Origin: Pseudomonas sp. GD03919
GTDB lineage: Bacteria > Pseudomonadota > Gammaproteobacteria > Pseudomonadales > Pseudomonadaceae
Assembly (NCBI RefSeq): GCF_029814935.1
Contig: NZ_CP104582.1
Coordinates: 496,001 to 560,000, forward strand
DNA: 64,000 nt
Direction of reading: 5' to 3'
Part shown: positions 44,576 through 54,409 of the stretch, piece by piece
How the letters are laid out: the number at the start of each line of letters is the position of its first letter
How positions within the stretch are numbered: the first letter of the stretch is position 1
Notes under the pieces: model-generated
The model's database searches: none
What the model was told of the DNA's origin: nothing
Seen by the model: the letters and a program-made list of their open reading frames with translations, nothing else
Position numbers and translations under genes: made by a program

Positions 44576-46348
44576 ATGGTCATGTCCCGCCTCCTGCCGT
44601 ATCTGCTGCTGCTACTGCTTGCCTTGCCAGCCAACGCCGAGATATTTGATTCTTCGCGTCCTCAGTCGGCTCTGTTCGGCACTCCGCTGAACAACAGCCA
44701 GGATTTCCTTCCGGTAGACAAAGCCTTCCGCCTCGACCTGTTGGAAACCGGTAAGGACAGCGTCCGCCTGCGCTTCATAAATGCCGAGGGTTATTACCTC
44801 TATAAACATCGCTTCGCATTCACCAGCGACCACCCGCAAGTGTCAATTGGCACCCCGCAATGGCCCGCGGCCGAACCGAAAACCGATGAATTTTTTGGCG
44901 ATGTCGAGGTGTTCTACGGCGTTACCGACTTGCTGCTACCCGTTAATAACCCTCAGAACACACCGTTCACCTTACAGGTGAGCTATCAGGGCTGCGCTGA
45001 TCTGGGGCTGTGCTATCCGCCAGAGATTCGCAGCTTCGAGGTAGGTGATCCCCCCCTCATTGCAGCCCTGCAACAAGGGGTCGCCATTGACTGGCGTAGT
45101 CTGGCGCTGTTCTTCTTGGCGGGCTTGGGCCTGACTTTCACACCCTGCGTGCTACCGATGCTGCCAATTCTGTCTGGCGTGGTATTACGCGGACAACTCG
45201 GCGGAACGCGTGGATTACGCCTATCGCTTGCCTACGTACTCCCCATGGCTGCCAGCTTCGCCCTGCTTGGTGCGCTAATGGGCATGTTCGGCGCTGGCCT
45301 CAACCTACAAGCGCGCCTGCAGTCACCGTGGCTGTTGGTGCCCTTTGCGATGTTCTTCACTGTTTTCGCTCTGGCCATGTTCGGCGTATTCGAGTTGCGC
45401 ATGCCGCGCTTTATCACCGAACGACTAGATCTCCTAGCCGGCCAGGCCCGCGGGGGTTCAATGTTGGGCGCCGCCACGCTCGGCGTACTGTCGAGCCTGC
45501 TGGTTTCGCCCTGTGTGACTGCCCCTCTGGTCGGCGCACTGCTCTACATAAGCACCACCGGCGACGCACTGGGTGGCGGCCTTAAGCTGTTTGCCCTCGG
45601 GTTGGGCATGGGCGCGCCGTTGGTATTGTTCGCCATCGGCGGCGGAGCATTGCTACCCAAGTCTGGCACCTGGATGGTCGGTGTGCGCAAAGCTTTCGGC
45701 GTGATGCTGCTGGCTGTCTCTGTATGGCTGCTAGAACGCGTACTACCCGCTCCAGTGACTTTGGCCTTGTGGGGCCTTTTGGCAGTTGGCAGCGCGATTT
45801 GGCTCGGTGCCTTGGAGTTCACCCTCAAGTCCGGCCGGCAAAGGCTCGCCCAACTACTCGGTGTGGCACTACTGGTCTACGGTGTCAGCGCCTGGCTCGG
45901 CGCTTTGCAAGGTCAATCCGATCCGCTGCGACCGCTGGGTCAGCTGGACGCCAAAGCCGTACTTCCGAGCGGCGCTAACGCCGGCTGGCAGACCGTGGAT
46001 ACACCAGCTGCTCTGGATGCCGCTCTGCTGTCAGCAAAAAATGCCGACCAACCACTGCTATTGGATTGGTACGCCGACTGGTGCATCAGTTGCAAAGTAA
46101 TTGAACGAGAAGTGCTGGCAGCACCCGCCGTGCGTGAGCAACTGACCGGTTACCGACTGGTGCGCTTCGACATAACTCGTAGCGATGCCGAGCAACGCGC
46201 CCTGCTCGACCGCTACCAGCTGTTCGGCCCACCGGCACTGCAGTTATTCGCTCCCAATGGCGAAGAATGGCAAGATCTCCGTACTGTTGGCGAAACCGAC
46301 GCTGAGAGTTTCGTCAAACGCCTGCACCAAGCCAACGGCCGAATCTAG
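44576..46348 (+). CDS. dsbD: Thiol:disulfide interchange protein DsbD
   Basis: Protein of 590 aa passing electrons from cytoplasmic thioredoxin to periplasmic thiols. It has a signal peptide, an N-terminal domain with the Cys pair in GCADLGLCYPPE, eight membrane helices with Cys in FTPCVLPMLP and SPCVTAPLVG, and a C-terminal thioredoxin domain with WCISCK. Starts at 44576 or 44582 are both possible. Next to copG it probably keeps Cys-rich copper proteins reduced or repairs disulfides damaged by copper, an inference. Composition is slightly less GC-rich than copG. Confidence 0.9.
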   Translation: MVMSRLLPYLLLLLLALPANAEIFDSSRPQSALFGTPLNNSQDFLPVDKAFRLDLLETGKDSVRLRFINAEGYYLYKHRFAFTSDHPQVSIGTPQWPAAEPKTDEFFGDVEVFYGVTDLLLPVNNPQNTPFTLQVSYQGCADLGLCYPPEIRSFEVGDPPLIAALQQGVAIDWRSLALFFLAGLGLTFTPCVLPMLPILSGVVLRGQLGGTRGLRLSLAYVLPMAASFALLGALMGMFGAGLNLQARLQSPWLLVPFAMFFTVFALAMFGVFELRMPRFITERLDLLAGQARGGSMLGAATLGVLSSLLVSPCVTAPLVGALLYISTTGDALGGGLKLFALGLGMGAPLVLFAIGGGALLPKSGTWMVGVRKAFGVMLLAVSVWLLERVLPAPVTLALWGLLAVGSAIWLGALEFTLKSGRQRLAQLLGVALLVYGVSAWLGALQGQSDPLRPLGQLDAKAVLPSGANAGWQTVDTPAALDAALLSAKNADQPLLLDWYADWCISCKVIEREVLAAPAVREQLTGYRLVRFDITRSDAEQRALLDRYQLFGPPALQLFAPNGEEWQDLRTVGETDAESFVKRLHQANGRI

Positions 46349-46350
46349 AT

Positions 46351-46378
46351 TAGCCCCTCCACTTCTGGAGGGGCGTGT
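46351..46378 (+). terminator. Intrinsic terminator after dsbD
   Basis: GCCCCTCC, loop ACTTCT, GGAGGGGC and GTGTT follow the dsbD stop by a few bases. The stem is strong and the U-tract weak. Confidence 0.6.
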
Positions 46379-46461
46379 TCTACCCCTGGCTGGCCAGCAG
46401 GCTAACGGAAATGCAATCGCCGCTACAGCCTACTGTCATCAGAGCAGCCGGCGGTGTGTAG

Positions 46462-46906
46462 TGGTCTACTGATTCCGGACACCCATTTAGGGCGAGAATG
46501 CTCGCCATAGAGAGGTGTCTGATGACCAAGCAACGTCGTTCCTTTACGCCCGAGTTCAAACGAGAGGCCGCCTGCCTGGTGCTCGATCAGGGCTACAGCC
46601 ATATCGAAGCAGCTCGTTCACTGGGAGTGGTTGAGTCGGCCCTGCGCCGATGGGTAAAACAGCTTCAAGAGGAGCGCGTGGGCGTTACCCCGAAGAGCAA
46701 AGCACTGACGCCCGAACAGCAGAAAATCCAGGAGCTGGAAGCCAGGATCGACCGACTGGAACGGGAGAAAGCGATCCTAAAAAAGGCTACCGCTCTCTTG
46801 ATGTCGGACGAGTTCAATCGTACGCGCTGATAGACCAGTTAAGTGAGCGGGAGTCGGTGGAAGTGGTCTGTTCAGCCTTCGGCGTGGTGCGGTCTTGCTA
46901 CTACGC
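46462..46906 (+). mobile_element. IS3-family remnant (left end, OrfA, start of OrfB)
   Basis: The left terminal sequence TGGTCTACTGATTCCGGACA begins at 46462. OrfA (46522-46830, 102 aa) is intact, with a helix-turn-helix ([19 protein letters not shown]) and leucine-zipper segment ([19 protein letters not shown]). OrfB begins in the next frame ([20 protein letters not shown]) but is cut at about 46906, where an IS5-family fragment joins. The DDE domain is missing, so it is not mobile. Confidence 0.85.
46522..46830 (+). CDS. IS3-family OrfA
   Basis: Protein of 102 aa with an N-terminal helix-turn-helix starting [20 protein letters not shown] and a C-terminal coiled coil. It normally works only when fused by frameshifting to OrfB, which is truncated here, so it is probably non-functional or inhibitory. 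ATG at 46522 is the family start. Confidence 0.85.
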   Translation: MTKQRRSFTPEFKREAACLVLDQGYSHIEAARSLGVVESALRRWVKQLQEERVGVTPKSKALTPEQQKIQELEARIDRLEREKAILKKATALLMSDEFNRTR

Positions 46907-47291
46907 CGGAAGTTGAGGATGGTGGTTTCATCGGGAATACGCTCCAAGCTCAGCCACGCGAACTGGCGCAGGATGGTGGTCTCGTACAGCGCCTCTTCCA
47001 TCGCTGGATCGCTGTAACCGAACCAGTTTTGCATCAGGTGCACGCGCAGCATCGCCATCAGCGGATAGGCCGGACGACCGCCTTCACCCTGGGATAATGC
47101 GGCTCGATCAAGGCAATCAAACCCTTCCACGGCACCACCCGATCCATCTCGATCAGGAACAACTCTTTGCGGGTTTGTTTGCGCTTACCGGCGTACTCGG
47201 CGTCAGCGAAGGTCATCTGCTTCATGGGGAAACTCAGCGGGTGGAATCCGGGTATTTTGCCAAAATCTGGAAGTCTTCTTCAGAGTTTCCC
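46906..47291 (-). mobile_element. IS5-family remnant, truncated and frameshifted
   Basis: The terminal repeat (GGAAACTCTGAAGAAGACTT on the minus strand) ends near 47291. The transposase starts [20 protein letters not shown] at about 47226 and continues to EPHYP, where a one-base loss near 47093 shifts the frame; the other frame continues [27 protein letters not shown] and stops at LNFRR where it meets the IS3 fragment. The DDE catalytic part is missing. Confidence 0.82.
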
Positions 47292-47582
47292 TAAAGGGCC
47301 GCTATTGGCCGGTTTCTGCCTGTTACTACCCTCTGCTTTACGGTATTTGGCACAAATCAGCGTATCGAAACTACCTTTCTGTCCCGATTTTCTTTGATAG
47401 CTGACATCGAAAGGTTGCCCGTCGCCGCTTCCTGAATGTGCTCGCTCCACCAGGCCATCATCGGGCGTCTGCGCTCAACTCAGTAGTGCCTGTTAAGCGG
47501 CTCGTTTATAGTCCTCTGCTTCGACATGGGAGGAAATATGCAAGTTAAGCCAGTAGGTCAGCTCGTTTTTGAGGTAACGGCA

Positions 47583-48959
47583 TTATCTGGGATGGGGCAA
47601 TTCGATGTGAAAGCCCGTGAGGCTAGCCGCTGAGGTGCACCAGATGCGGCCTTTGTGAGCCTCAATGATGGATCGGGTGATTGCAAGCCCGAGCCCGGCG
47701 TTGCTCGGGCTGCCCCCCCGCCGAGCGGGGTCAACCCGGTAAAAGCGGTCGAAGAGCTTCTCTAGATGCTCTGAGCTGATTGTGTCCCCTGGGTTCTCGA
47801 TACTGAAGGTAGTGGAGTCCTCTGTCTCGCGGATCAGAACCGAAATTGTCTGTCCCGCCGGCGTGTAGCGCAGCGCATTGGACAGCAAGTTGGATAGCGC
47901 GCGATCAAGCATCAGCCGATCTCCCAGCACTTGGCCTTTGCCTGTGAGCGATAGCTCAATGCCGCGCTCTTCGGCCAGAAGGTGGTAGTAGTCAAACAGC
48001 TTGAAGACTACGTCAGCCAGTTCGATCCTGGCCTGCTCGGGGATGATCAGGCCATTATCAGCCTTGGCCAAGAACAGCATGTCATCAATCATCCGAGACA
48101 TGCGCTTCAAGTCCTCCAGGTTGGAGTACAGATTCTCCTCATAGGCATTGATATCGCGTTTTTTACTCAGCACGACCTCGGTGTGGGTCATCAGATTGCT
48201 GACTGGAGTTCGTAGCTCGTGGGCAATGTCGGCCGAAAAATTGGAGAGCCTAACGAAGGCATCCTCTAGCCGAGTCAACATCGCATTGAAGGAGAGAACC
48301 AGTTGCTGAAGTTCCCGCGGCACTGGTTCGAGAGGGATTCGCTCCTGTAACGAGCGAGCGGACATCCCGGAGGCCACGCGAGTGACTTGCCGCAGAGGCC
48401 TAAGGCCGCTGCGAGCAACCACCCAGCCGAGTGCGGCACTGAACAGGGCGCTGATGACCAATCCAATCCAAAACCATCGTTGCAGCGTGCCGAAAAAGTG
48501 TGTGTGATTGGTGACGTCAAGAATCAGCAACGCAGTGAGCGGCTCAGCCTGATCGGCTACCGAGATTTGCTCCGTCATGCCACGGTACATGTGTTGGCCG
48601 TTCTGCCACTCCCACATGCTCTGCTCATTTGCACGTCTGAAACGCTCAGGTACTTCGACTGCTCTGGGGTCGGAAAACAGTACAGAACCGTCACTGGCCA
48701 GGATAGTGGCGGCCAGATCCTGATGGGCTCCCAGCAAAGCTCGCAACTGCGGTAATTCTTCCGAAAGGCTCGCTTCACCGCGAGCATTGTTGAGGATATG
48801 TTTGGCGGATTCGAGTTTCTCCACCAGGGCCTGCCGATCCAGCATCTTGAAGTGGTGCTGGCTGAGCATATTGAAACTCAGCCCTGCTACCGTCAGGACT
48901 GCAATTACCGCGGACATGAACATCAGGCTCATGCGTGCGGTCAGCGAAAGGTGCTTCAT
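47583..48959 (-). CDS. copS: Copper sensor histidine kinase, CopS/CusS type
   Basis: Sensor of about 458 aa. Membrane helices lie near residues 12-32 and 165-187 on either side of a periplasmic domain. HAMP follows, then the phospho-acceptor in SADIAHELRTPVSN, the N box NLLSNALRYT and the G box NAGLGLAIT. ATG at 48959 is preferred because GGAG lies 5 nt upstream; a GTG at 48965 would overlap the regulator stop. It pairs with copR immediately upstream. In Pseudomonas such systems sense periplasmic copper. Confidence 0.88.
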   Translation of the reverse strand: MKHLSLTARMSLMFMSAVIAVLTVAGLSFNMLSQHHFKMLDRQALVEKLESAKHILNNARGEASLSEELPQLRALLGAHQDLAATILASDGSVLFSDPRAVEVPERFRRANEQSMWEWQNGQHMYRGMTEQISVADQAEPLTALLILDVTNHTHFFGTLQRWFWIGLVISALFSAALGWVVARSGLRPLRQVTRVASGMSARSLQERIPLEPVPRELQQLVLSFNAMLTRLEDAFVRLSNFSADIAHELRTPVSNLMTHTEVVLSKKRDINAYEENLYSNLEDLKRMSRMIDDMLFLAKADNGLIIPEQARIELADVVFKLFDYYHLLAEERGIELSLTGKGQVLGDRLMLDRALSNLLSNALRYTPAGQTISVLIRETEDSTTFSIENPGDTISSEHLEKLFDRFYRVDPARRGGSPSNAGLGLAITRSIIEAHKGRIWCTSAASLTGFHIELPHPR

Positions 48960-48961
48960 AT

Positions 48962-49639
48962 TCACTCCGGAGCATCCATCATGTATCCCATGCCGCGGGC
49001 GGTATGAATCAGCTTGAGATCGAAATCGTCATCGATTTTTGCGCGTAGCCGGCGTACCGCAACCTCAATAACATTGGTGTCGCTGTCGAAATTCATGTCC
49101 CAAACCTGAGAGGCAATCAGCGACTTCGGGAGCACCTCGCCGCGCCGGCGCAGTAGCAGTTCCAGCAGTGAAAACTCCTTCGCGGTCAGGTCAATTCTTT
49201 TCCCGCCACGGATCGCACGCCGCTTCATCAGATCGACTTCCAGATCGGCAATTTTCATGGTGGTCTGCGTCGGCGAACCATTACCTCTGCGCAACAGCGT
49301 TCTGACCCTGGCCAGAAGCTCTGAGAAAGCAAATGGCTTGATCAGGTAGTCGTCCGCACCCAGCTCCAACCCTTTTACGCGGTCTTCCACACCATCGCGT
49401 GCCGTCAAGAACAGTACGGGGACGTCTTTTCCTGCTGCGCGCAACATGCGCAGCACTTCCCAACCGTCCAGCCCAGGCATCATTACATCCAGAATTAGCA
49501 GGTCATAGGCTTCGCTAAGTGCATGCTGAAGGGCATCTGTACCGGTCATAACCCGGTCGACATTGAACCCAGCCTCGGTGAGACCTTGCTGGAGGTACGT
49601 ACCGGTTTTGGGTTCGTCTTCAGCTACCAGTAGTTTCAT
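48962..49639 (-). CDS. copR: Copper response regulator CopR
   Basis: OmpR-family regulator of 225 aa with phospho-acceptor Asp in [25 protein letters not shown] and a winged helix ([20 protein letters not shown] ... [14 protein letters not shown]). ATG at 49639 is chosen, giving [16 protein letters not shown]; five extra residues upstream are unlikely to be translated. It is divergent from the PtrA-like gene at 49846, with a copper box between them that could control both directions. It is the likely regulator of the repeated copper boxes in this window. Confidence 0.9.
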   Translation of the reverse strand: MKLLVAEDEPKTGTYLQQGLTEAGFNVDRVMTGTDALQHALSEAYDLLILDVMMPGLDGWEVLRMLRAAGKDVPVLFLTARDGVEDRVKGLELGADDYLIKPFAFSELLARVRTLLRRGNGSPTQTTMKIADLEVDLMKRRAIRGGKRIDLTAKEFSLLELLLRRRGEVLPKSLIASQVWDMNFDSDTNVIEVAVRRLRAKIDDDFDLKLIHTARGMGYMMDAPE

Positions 49640-49702
49640 GTGTGCAGACTCCAAAAGTCGGGTGGCCTGAGTTTGCAGGCAAACCGCGGCCCCAACCAGA
49701 AG

Positions 49703-49757
49703 CTTACGAAAATGTAATTCTGACTTCAGCTCACTGACAGGGTGGCTTGTCTAGGGT
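49703..49757 (+). promoter_or_regulatory. CopR-type box between copR and the PtrA-like gene
   Basis: TTACGAAAATGTAAT (49703-49717) is followed by TCAG at 49725, TGACAG at 49734 and TAGGGT at 49752. The spacing matches the other copper promoters within one base. Confidence 0.75.
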
Positions 49758-49845
49758 GCAAGCATGAGTACTAGGTTGTGCTCTCGGCCCTCGACAGACC
49801 AAAAGCAGAGGTGCCGGCCATAGTTTGCACTGATGGAGACTGCCC

Positions 49846-50205
49846 ATGAAATCGCTGAAACCTTTGCTTCTGGTTGGTTCGCTACTGCTGTCTTCCATGG
49901 CTTGGGCCGAAGGGGGCAGCGACCGTGTATTCGAGCGCATCCAGCAGATGCGCGACAAAGCAGAAGCCGTGCTGATCCAGGCGGAGAAGGCCCCGGTCGG
50001 CGAGCGGCATGTGCACATGAAGGAGCATATGAACATGCTCGAAGACATCATGAGCCAGCTGCACAACGAACATCCCGCGCCAAACATGTCTGCCGAAGAG
50101 CATCTGGCCTGGATGGAAAAGCATGACAAGCTGGTAGACGACGTGCTGGCTCAAATGATCCGCGAGCACAAGCTAATGATGGCCGACAAAGAGTGCCATC
50201 GATAA
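49846..50205 (+). CDS. PtrA-N-domain periplasmic copper-induced protein (119 aa)
   Basis: Small secreted protein with a signal peptide (MKSLKPLLLVGSLLLSSMAW A) followed by EGGSDRVFERIQQMRDKAEA, which is the start shared with the PtrA-like peptide at 57287. The extra C-terminal half is rich in His and Met (HVHMKEHMNMLEDIM, LHNEHPAPNM, IREHKLMM), suitable for copper binding. It follows a CopR box and has GGAG before the ATG. It is followed by a strong terminator, so it is monocistronic. Confidence 0.8.
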   Translation: MKSLKPLLLVGSLLLSSMAWAEGGSDRVFERIQQMRDKAEAVLIQAEKAPVGERHVHMKEHMNMLEDIMSQLHNEHPAPNMSAEEHLAWMEKHDKLVDDVLAQMIREHKLMMADKECHR

Positions 50206-50252
50206 GGATTTTCCCATCTTCCAGGCCTTCCGTGATTGCTCCTTTGGCCTAG

Positions 50253-50279
50253 CGGCGCCTTTATGGCGCCGTGCTTTTT
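50253..50279 (+). terminator. Intrinsic terminator after the PtrA-like gene
   Basis: CGGCGCC, loop TTTAT, GGCGCCG, TGC and five T lie about 50 nt after the stop codon. Confidence 0.8.
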
Positions 50280-50285
50280 CCCAGC

Positions 50286-50339
50286 TGACGCAATTGTAGT
50301 TTTGGGGTCAGCGGCCTGGCAGCAAGCGGGGAATAGCAT
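50286..50339 (+). promoter_or_regulatory. CopR-type promoter of cupredoxin 1
   Basis: A degenerate box TGACGCAATTGTAGT (50286-50300) is followed by TCAG at 50308, TGGCAG at 50317 and TAGCAT at 50334, in exactly the spacing of the promoter at 41179. Confidence 0.65.
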
Positions 50340-50371
50340 GAGATTTCCAGCACCCATCTCGAGGTCTCACC

Positions 50372-50929
50372 ATGAAACGCTTACCCCTTAAACTGCTGAT
50401 CAGCACTCTGTTCATCAGCACCACCTTTCCGGCATTTGCCGAGGTCGGCGGCAGTAGCAATGGCATTGGGCAGCAGGCCCAGGCGACGCCAGCGACTCGT
50501 ACCATCTTGGTAAAGATGGACGACATCAACTACAGCCAGAAAACGATCGATGTGAAGCCAGGTGAAACCGTGCGCTTCGTTCTGAAGAACGAGGGCGCGT
50601 TGATGCACGAGTTCAACATCGGGCAGGCAGCGTCCCAGCTGGAGCACCAGCGCAAGATGGCGTCCTTGTTCAAGGACGGCACACTGACCCCGACCGGCAT
50701 GGCCGAGCGCATTGTCTGGCATGAGCGTTATGGCATGGGAGACTCCAACCCTCCAGGCTATCCGGAAGTCATCAAAGCCAAGCATGACGACCCGAACGCG
50801 GTTCTCGTCGAGCCCGGCACAACCAAAGAGTTCGTGTGGACCTTCCCTAAGGCGGGCAGTTTGAGCTTCGCCTGTACATTGCCTGGGCATTACCAGGCGG
50901 GGATGGTCGGTGAGTTTGCTCTGCGTTAG
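50372..50929 (+). CDS. Secreted cupredoxin-like copper protein 1 (185 aa)
   Basis: A signal peptide (LLISTLFISTTFPAFA) precedes a plastocyanin/azurin-type domain. The type-1 copper ligands are recognisable: His in GALMHEFNIG and a C-terminal Cys-His-Met set in FACTLPGHYQAGM. An insertion of about 50 residues between strands (ASLFKDGTLTPTG ... HDDPNAVLVEPG) is shared with the neighbour at 51077. The probable role is electron transfer with or sequestration of periplasmic copper. It has its own CopR-type promoter and a downstream hairpin. Confidence 0.85.
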   Translation: MKRLPLKLLISTLFISTTFPAFAEVGGSSNGIGQQAQATPATRTILVKMDDINYSQKTIDVKPGETVRFVLKNEGALMHEFNIGQAASQLEHQRKMASLFKDGTLTPTGMAERIVWHERYGMGDSNPPGYPEVIKAKHDDPNAVLVEPGTTKEFVWTFPKAGSLSFACTLPGHYQAGMVGEFALR

Positions 50930-50937
50930 TCCGGCAT

Positions 50938-50973
50938 CGGTGCTACCCGTTGGCCGCGAGCTGGGTAGCACCG
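50938..50973 (+). terminator. Strong hairpin after cupredoxin 1, no U-tract
   Basis: CGGTGCTACCC and GGGTAGCACCG form an 11-bp perfect stem with a 14-nt loop starting 9 nt after the stop codon. There is no T-run, so it may stabilise the transcript end rather than terminate it. Confidence 0.5.
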
Positions 50974-50985
50974 ATCTGACGAACC

Positions 50986-51039
50986 TTACTGCGATGTAGT
51001 TTTCACGTCAGCGTACCGCCAGCTGCACCTCATTAGCAT
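50986..51039 (+). promoter_or_regulatory. CopR-type promoter of cupredoxin 2
   Basis: TTACTGCGATGTAGT (50986-51000), TCAG at 51008, CGCCAG at 51017 and TAGCAT at 51034 reproduce the spacing of the copper promoter at 41179. Confidence 0.65.
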
Positions 51040-51076
51040 CGGGACTCATCCCTCCTCAACACCTCAGAGGCACACC

Positions 51077-51610
51077 ATGAAACTCAGACCCGCTTTCATA
51101 ATCACCACCCTTGGCTTGCTGCTCAGTGCTGCCAATGCGCTGGCCAGCCCGGGCCACAAGAAAGACAGTATTGGGCAACCGGGAGACGGTCAGGCAGTAG
51201 ATCGCACCATCGAAGTCCGGATGGGGGACATCTTCTTCGAACCCAAAGCAATGGAGATCAAAGCAGGCGAGACAGTTCGCTTCGTCCTGAAAAATGACGG
51301 TGCACTGCTACACGAATTCAATCTTGGCAAAGCGGCATCCCATGCCGCGCACCAGAAAGAGATGGCCGCGATGTTTCAGAACGGCACGCTGTCCCCTACA
51401 GGTGCACATGACATGAGCAATATGGGCCATGCCATGGGCGGCATGAAGATGGTCGGTATGGAACACGATGACCCCAACAGTGTTCTTGTCGAACCTGGAG
51501 CACGCGAAGAGTTGATCTGGACCTTCTCCGCCGCCACCGAACTGGAGTTCGCCTGCAATATTCCAGGACATTATCAGTCGGGAATGGTCGGTAAGGTGAC
51601 CGTACGCTGA
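51077..51610 (+). CDS. Secreted cupredoxin-like copper protein 2 (177 aa)
   Basis: Paralogue of the preceding cupredoxin: signal peptide (FIITTLGLLLSAANALA), MGDIFFEPKAMEIKAGETVR, His ligand in GALLHEFNLG and Cys-His-Met in FACNIPGHYQSGM. The insert between strands carries extra Met and His (HDMSNMGHAMGGMKMVGM), suggesting a second copper site. An AGAGG ribosome site lies before ATG 51077. It has its own copper-type promoter; the DUF2933 and ATPase genes follow within 80 nt and may be co-transcribed. Confidence 0.85.
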   Translation: MKLRPAFIITTLGLLLSAANALASPGHKKDSIGQPGDGQAVDRTIEVRMGDIFFEPKAMEIKAGETVRFVLKNDGALLHEFNLGKAASHAAHQKEMAAMFQNGTLSPTGAHDMSNMGHAMGGMKMVGMEHDDPNSVLVEPGAREELIWTFSAATELEFACNIPGHYQSGMVGKVTVR

Positions 51611-51689
51611 CGTTTATTGATACTCGCCAACTCCGTCCAGTCTGAGACACCTATAGTGATCCGGCCGCCATTGAAACGAGGCTATTGTC

Positions 51690-51938
51690 ATGGACCATAC
51701 CCATCACACCAGTACCACTGAGCCGCCTTTTTGGAAGAGCAAGATTGGCATTGCGCTGATCATGCTGGCCGTAATCGGCATCTTCTATGTAGCGCGTGAG
51801 CATTACGGTCATCTTTCGCAGGCCCTGCCGTACCTCATCCTGCTGCTATGCCCGCTGATGCATCTGTTTGGCCACAATCACGGCGGGCACTCCCACTCCA
51901 GCAGCACCGCTGTTTCCAAGGACGAAGAAAGGACATAG
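51690..51938 (+). CDS. DUF2933 membrane peptide, His-rich (82 aa)
   Basis: Short protein with a His-rich start ([18 protein letters not shown]), two membrane helices ([16 protein letters not shown] and [13 protein letters not shown]) and a His-rich tail ([11 protein letters not shown]). This is the DUF2933 pattern, regularly found in copper and silver resistance loci. The function is unknown; a metal-binding partner of the ATPase whose gene starts 6 nt downstream is a reasonable inference. Confidence 0.8.
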   Translation: MDHTHHTSTTEPPFWKSKIGIALIMLAVIGIFYVAREHYGHLSQALPYLILLLCPLMHLFGHNHGGHSHSSSTAVSKDEERT

Positions 51939-51943
51939 ATCGC

Positions 51944-54307
51944 ATGCAAAAGACCTCCTGCCATCATGACCAGGATCATTCACATAACTCGCACGCCCAC
52001 TCCGAGAGCCAGCGCGACCCGGTGTGTGGCATGGAGGTCAAACCTGATGGCCCTTATCGCGGGAGCTTTGAAGGGAAGGCCTATCATTTCTGCAGTGCGA
52101 AGTGCCTAGAGAAATTCCAAGCAGATCCTCATCAGTACATGAGCCATCAGTCTCATGGGGAGCATCACCAGCACGCGACTCCAGCACCCACATCGACACC
52201 TGTAGGTGCTGAATACACCTGCCCGATGCATCCAGAAATCCGTCAACCGGCTCCCGGAAACTGCCCGATCTGCGGGATGACGCTGGAACCTGTCATCCCG
52301 GAGCTGGAAGAGGAGGAAAATCCAGAGCTGAAGGACTTCTCGCTGCGGTTCTGGTGGACCCTACCGTTGACCGTCATCGTGACCGTATTGGCGATGGCCG
52401 GCCATTCCTTGCAACTGTTTCATGGCACGACCCAGAACTGGGTCGAGCTGGCTCTGGCGACGCCCGTGACGCTATGGGGTGGCTGGGTATTCTTCACCCG
52501 CGGCATTGACTCCATCCGCCACCGCAGCCCCAACATGTGGACCCTGATCGGTTTGGGAACGGCCGCTGCCTACCTCTACAGCGTGGCCGCTACCTTGGTT
52601 CCGCAGTGGTTTCCGGCGGCTTTTGCCCAGGACGGACGTATCGGCGTCTATTTTGAAGCAGCCGCGGTGATTATCTCACTCACGCTGTTGGGCCAAATGC
52701 TCGAACTCAAGGCCCGCTCGCAGACTTCGGCAGCCATCAAGTCACTGCTGAGGCTGGCACCAAAGACTGCGCGTCGCATCAAGCCCGATGGCCAGGAAGA
52801 AGATATTCCGCTGACACATGTCCATCAGGGCGACCACCTACGTGTCCGGCCGGGAGAGAAAGTCCCGGTGGACGGTACGGTTCTAGAGGGGGAGAGCGCC
52901 GTCGACGAGTCGATGCTTACCGGAGAACCGTTACCCGCGACCAAGCGGGTAGGGGATGCCCTTATCGGTGCCACCCTGAACACCCACGGCAGCCTGGTGA
53001 TGGAGGCGCAGAAGGTCGGTGCCGAGACCATGCTGTCGCAGATCGTTCAGATGGTGGCCAGAGCCCAACGTTCCAAGGCCCCCATGCAGCGTATGGCTGA
53101 TGCGGTGGCAGGGTATTTCGTGGTCGGGGTGATCCTGATCGCGATTCTGACCTTCTTCGGCTGGGGGCTATTAGGGCCGGAATCAGGCTGGGTATTTGGC
53201 CTGATCAATGCGGTGGCGGTGCTAATCATTGCGTGTCCCTGCGCTCTGGGTCTGGCAACCCCGATGTCCGTCATGGTTGCGACTGGCAAGGCCGCTAGCA
53301 GCGGTGTGTTGTTCCGCGATGCCAGCGCCATCGAAAATCTATGCAAGATCGACACGCTCATCGTCGACAAGACTGGAACCCTGACTGAGGGGCGTCCCGT
53401 ATTTCATAGTGCGGAAGGGACAGGCGGTTACGACTCCAATGAAGTGCTGCGCCTGGCTGCTAGTCTCGACCAGGGTAGTGAGCACCCGCTGGCTCATGCC
53501 ATCGTCGATCATGCGCGCGGTCAGGGCATTGCACTGGTCAAACCGGACACTTTCGAATCTGGCTCGGGTATTGGTGTGCGCGGCCAGGTCGATGACCATC
53601 AGCTGCAGCTCGGCAACACCGCACTGATGGACGAGGCGGGCGTCGATATTACCCCGCTGCGCAATCGCGCCGAGCAACTGCGTCTGGAAGGCATCAGCAT
53701 CATCTATTTGGCCGTTGATGGTCGCCTGGCGGGACTCCTGGCCGTTTCCGATCCGATCAAGCCTACTTCTCAACAGGCTGTCTCCAAGCTTCAAAGCGAA
53801 GACGTAAAGGTCATCATGGCCACTGGTGATGGCCTCACCACAGCAAGAGCCGTGGCGAAGCAGCTCGGAATCGAGGAAGTGCATGGTGAGGTCAAACCGC
53901 AGGATAAGGAGAAACTGGTCGCCGATTTGCAGGGCTATGGCCGTCGTGTCGCCATGGCGGGTGACGGCATCAACGATGCGCCCGCCCTGGCCAGGTCTGA
54001 CGTAGGTATCGCCATGGGCACCGGTACCGATGTGGCGATGAACAGCGCCCAAGTGACGCTGGTCAAGGGAGATCTGATGGGCATCCTGCGAGCGCGCACC
54101 CTGTCAGTGGCAACCGTGAAAAATATGAGGCAGAACCTCGCCTTTGCGTTCCTCTACAACGCGATGGGAATCCCGCTAGCAGCGGGGCTGCTGTACCCGC
54201 TGACGGGGCATCTTCTGTCGCCCTTGATTGCTGCGCTGGCGATGAGTGTCAGCTCGGCGTCGGTGGTCTTCAATGCTCTGAGGTTGAAATCAACGGACAT
54301 CGGATAG
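51944..54307 (+). CDS. Copper-exporting P-type ATPase, YHS/HMBD type, copy 2
   Basis: P1B-type ATPase of 787 aa, paralogue of the one at 41278. The N-terminus is more His-rich ([18 protein letters not shown]), followed by a YHS domain ([17 protein letters not shown] ... [10 protein letters not shown]), a His spacer and CPMHPE ... [10 protein letters not shown]. The membrane site is CPC at residues 431-433, the phosphorylated Asp475 is in DKTGTLTEG, and [11 protein letters not shown] is conserved. ATG at 51944 is chosen because it follows the DUF2933 stop by 6 nt and gives the domain start; the longer frame overlaps that gene. The codon use is less GC-rich than in copy 1, so this is not a recent duplication. 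Confidence 0.93.
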   Translation: MQKTSCHHDQDHSHNSHAHSESQRDPVCGMEVKPDGPYRGSFEGKAYHFCSAKCLEKFQADPHQYMSHQSHGEHHQHATPAPTSTPVGAEYTCPMHPEIRQPAPGNCPICGMTLEPVIPELEEEENPELKDFSLRFWWTLPLTVIVTVLAMAGHSLQLFHGTTQNWVELALATPVTLWGGWVFFTRGIDSIRHRSPNMWTLIGLGTAAAYLYSVAATLVPQWFPAAFAQDGRIGVYFEAAAVIISLTLLGQMLELKARSQTSAAIKSLLRLAPKTARRIKPDGQEEDIPLTHVHQGDHLRVRPGEKVPVDGTVLEGESAVDESMLTGEPLPATKRVGDALIGATLNTHGSLVMEAQKVGAETMLSQIVQMVARAQRSKAPMQRMADAVAGYFVVGVILIAILTFFGWGLLGPESGWVFGLINAVAVLIIACPCALGLATPMSVMVATGKAASSGVLFRDASAIENLCKIDTLIVDKTGTLTEGRPVFHSAEGTGGYDSNEVLRLAASLDQGSEHPLAHAIVDHARGQGIALVKPDTFESGSGIGVRGQVDDHQLQLGNTALMDEAGVDITPLRNRAEQLRLEGISIIYLAVDGRLAGLLAVSDPIKPTSQQAVSKLQSEDVKVIMATGDGLTTARAVAKQLGIEEVHGEVKPQDKEKLVADLQGYGRRVAMAGDGINDAPALARSDVGIAMGTGTDVAMNSAQVTLVKGDLMGILRARTLSVATVKNMRQNLAFAFLYNAMGIPLAAGLLYPLTGHLLSPLIAALAMSVSSASVVFNALRLKSTDIG

Positions 54308-54409
54308 GCTTCCATACCACCGACCAGGTGATTATTCAGAAGCGCATCTGACCGGAAAATGCCGTACGGTAGTTTCCGGTCCGACCTATCTGTCGCAACA
54401 CATACGGGC

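Noticed and set aside
47538..47633. Possible 31-codon gene with a GGGAGGAAAT ribosome site
   Set aside because: It overlaps the end of copS on the other strand and has no recognisable sequence; the ribosome-site match alone is not enough.
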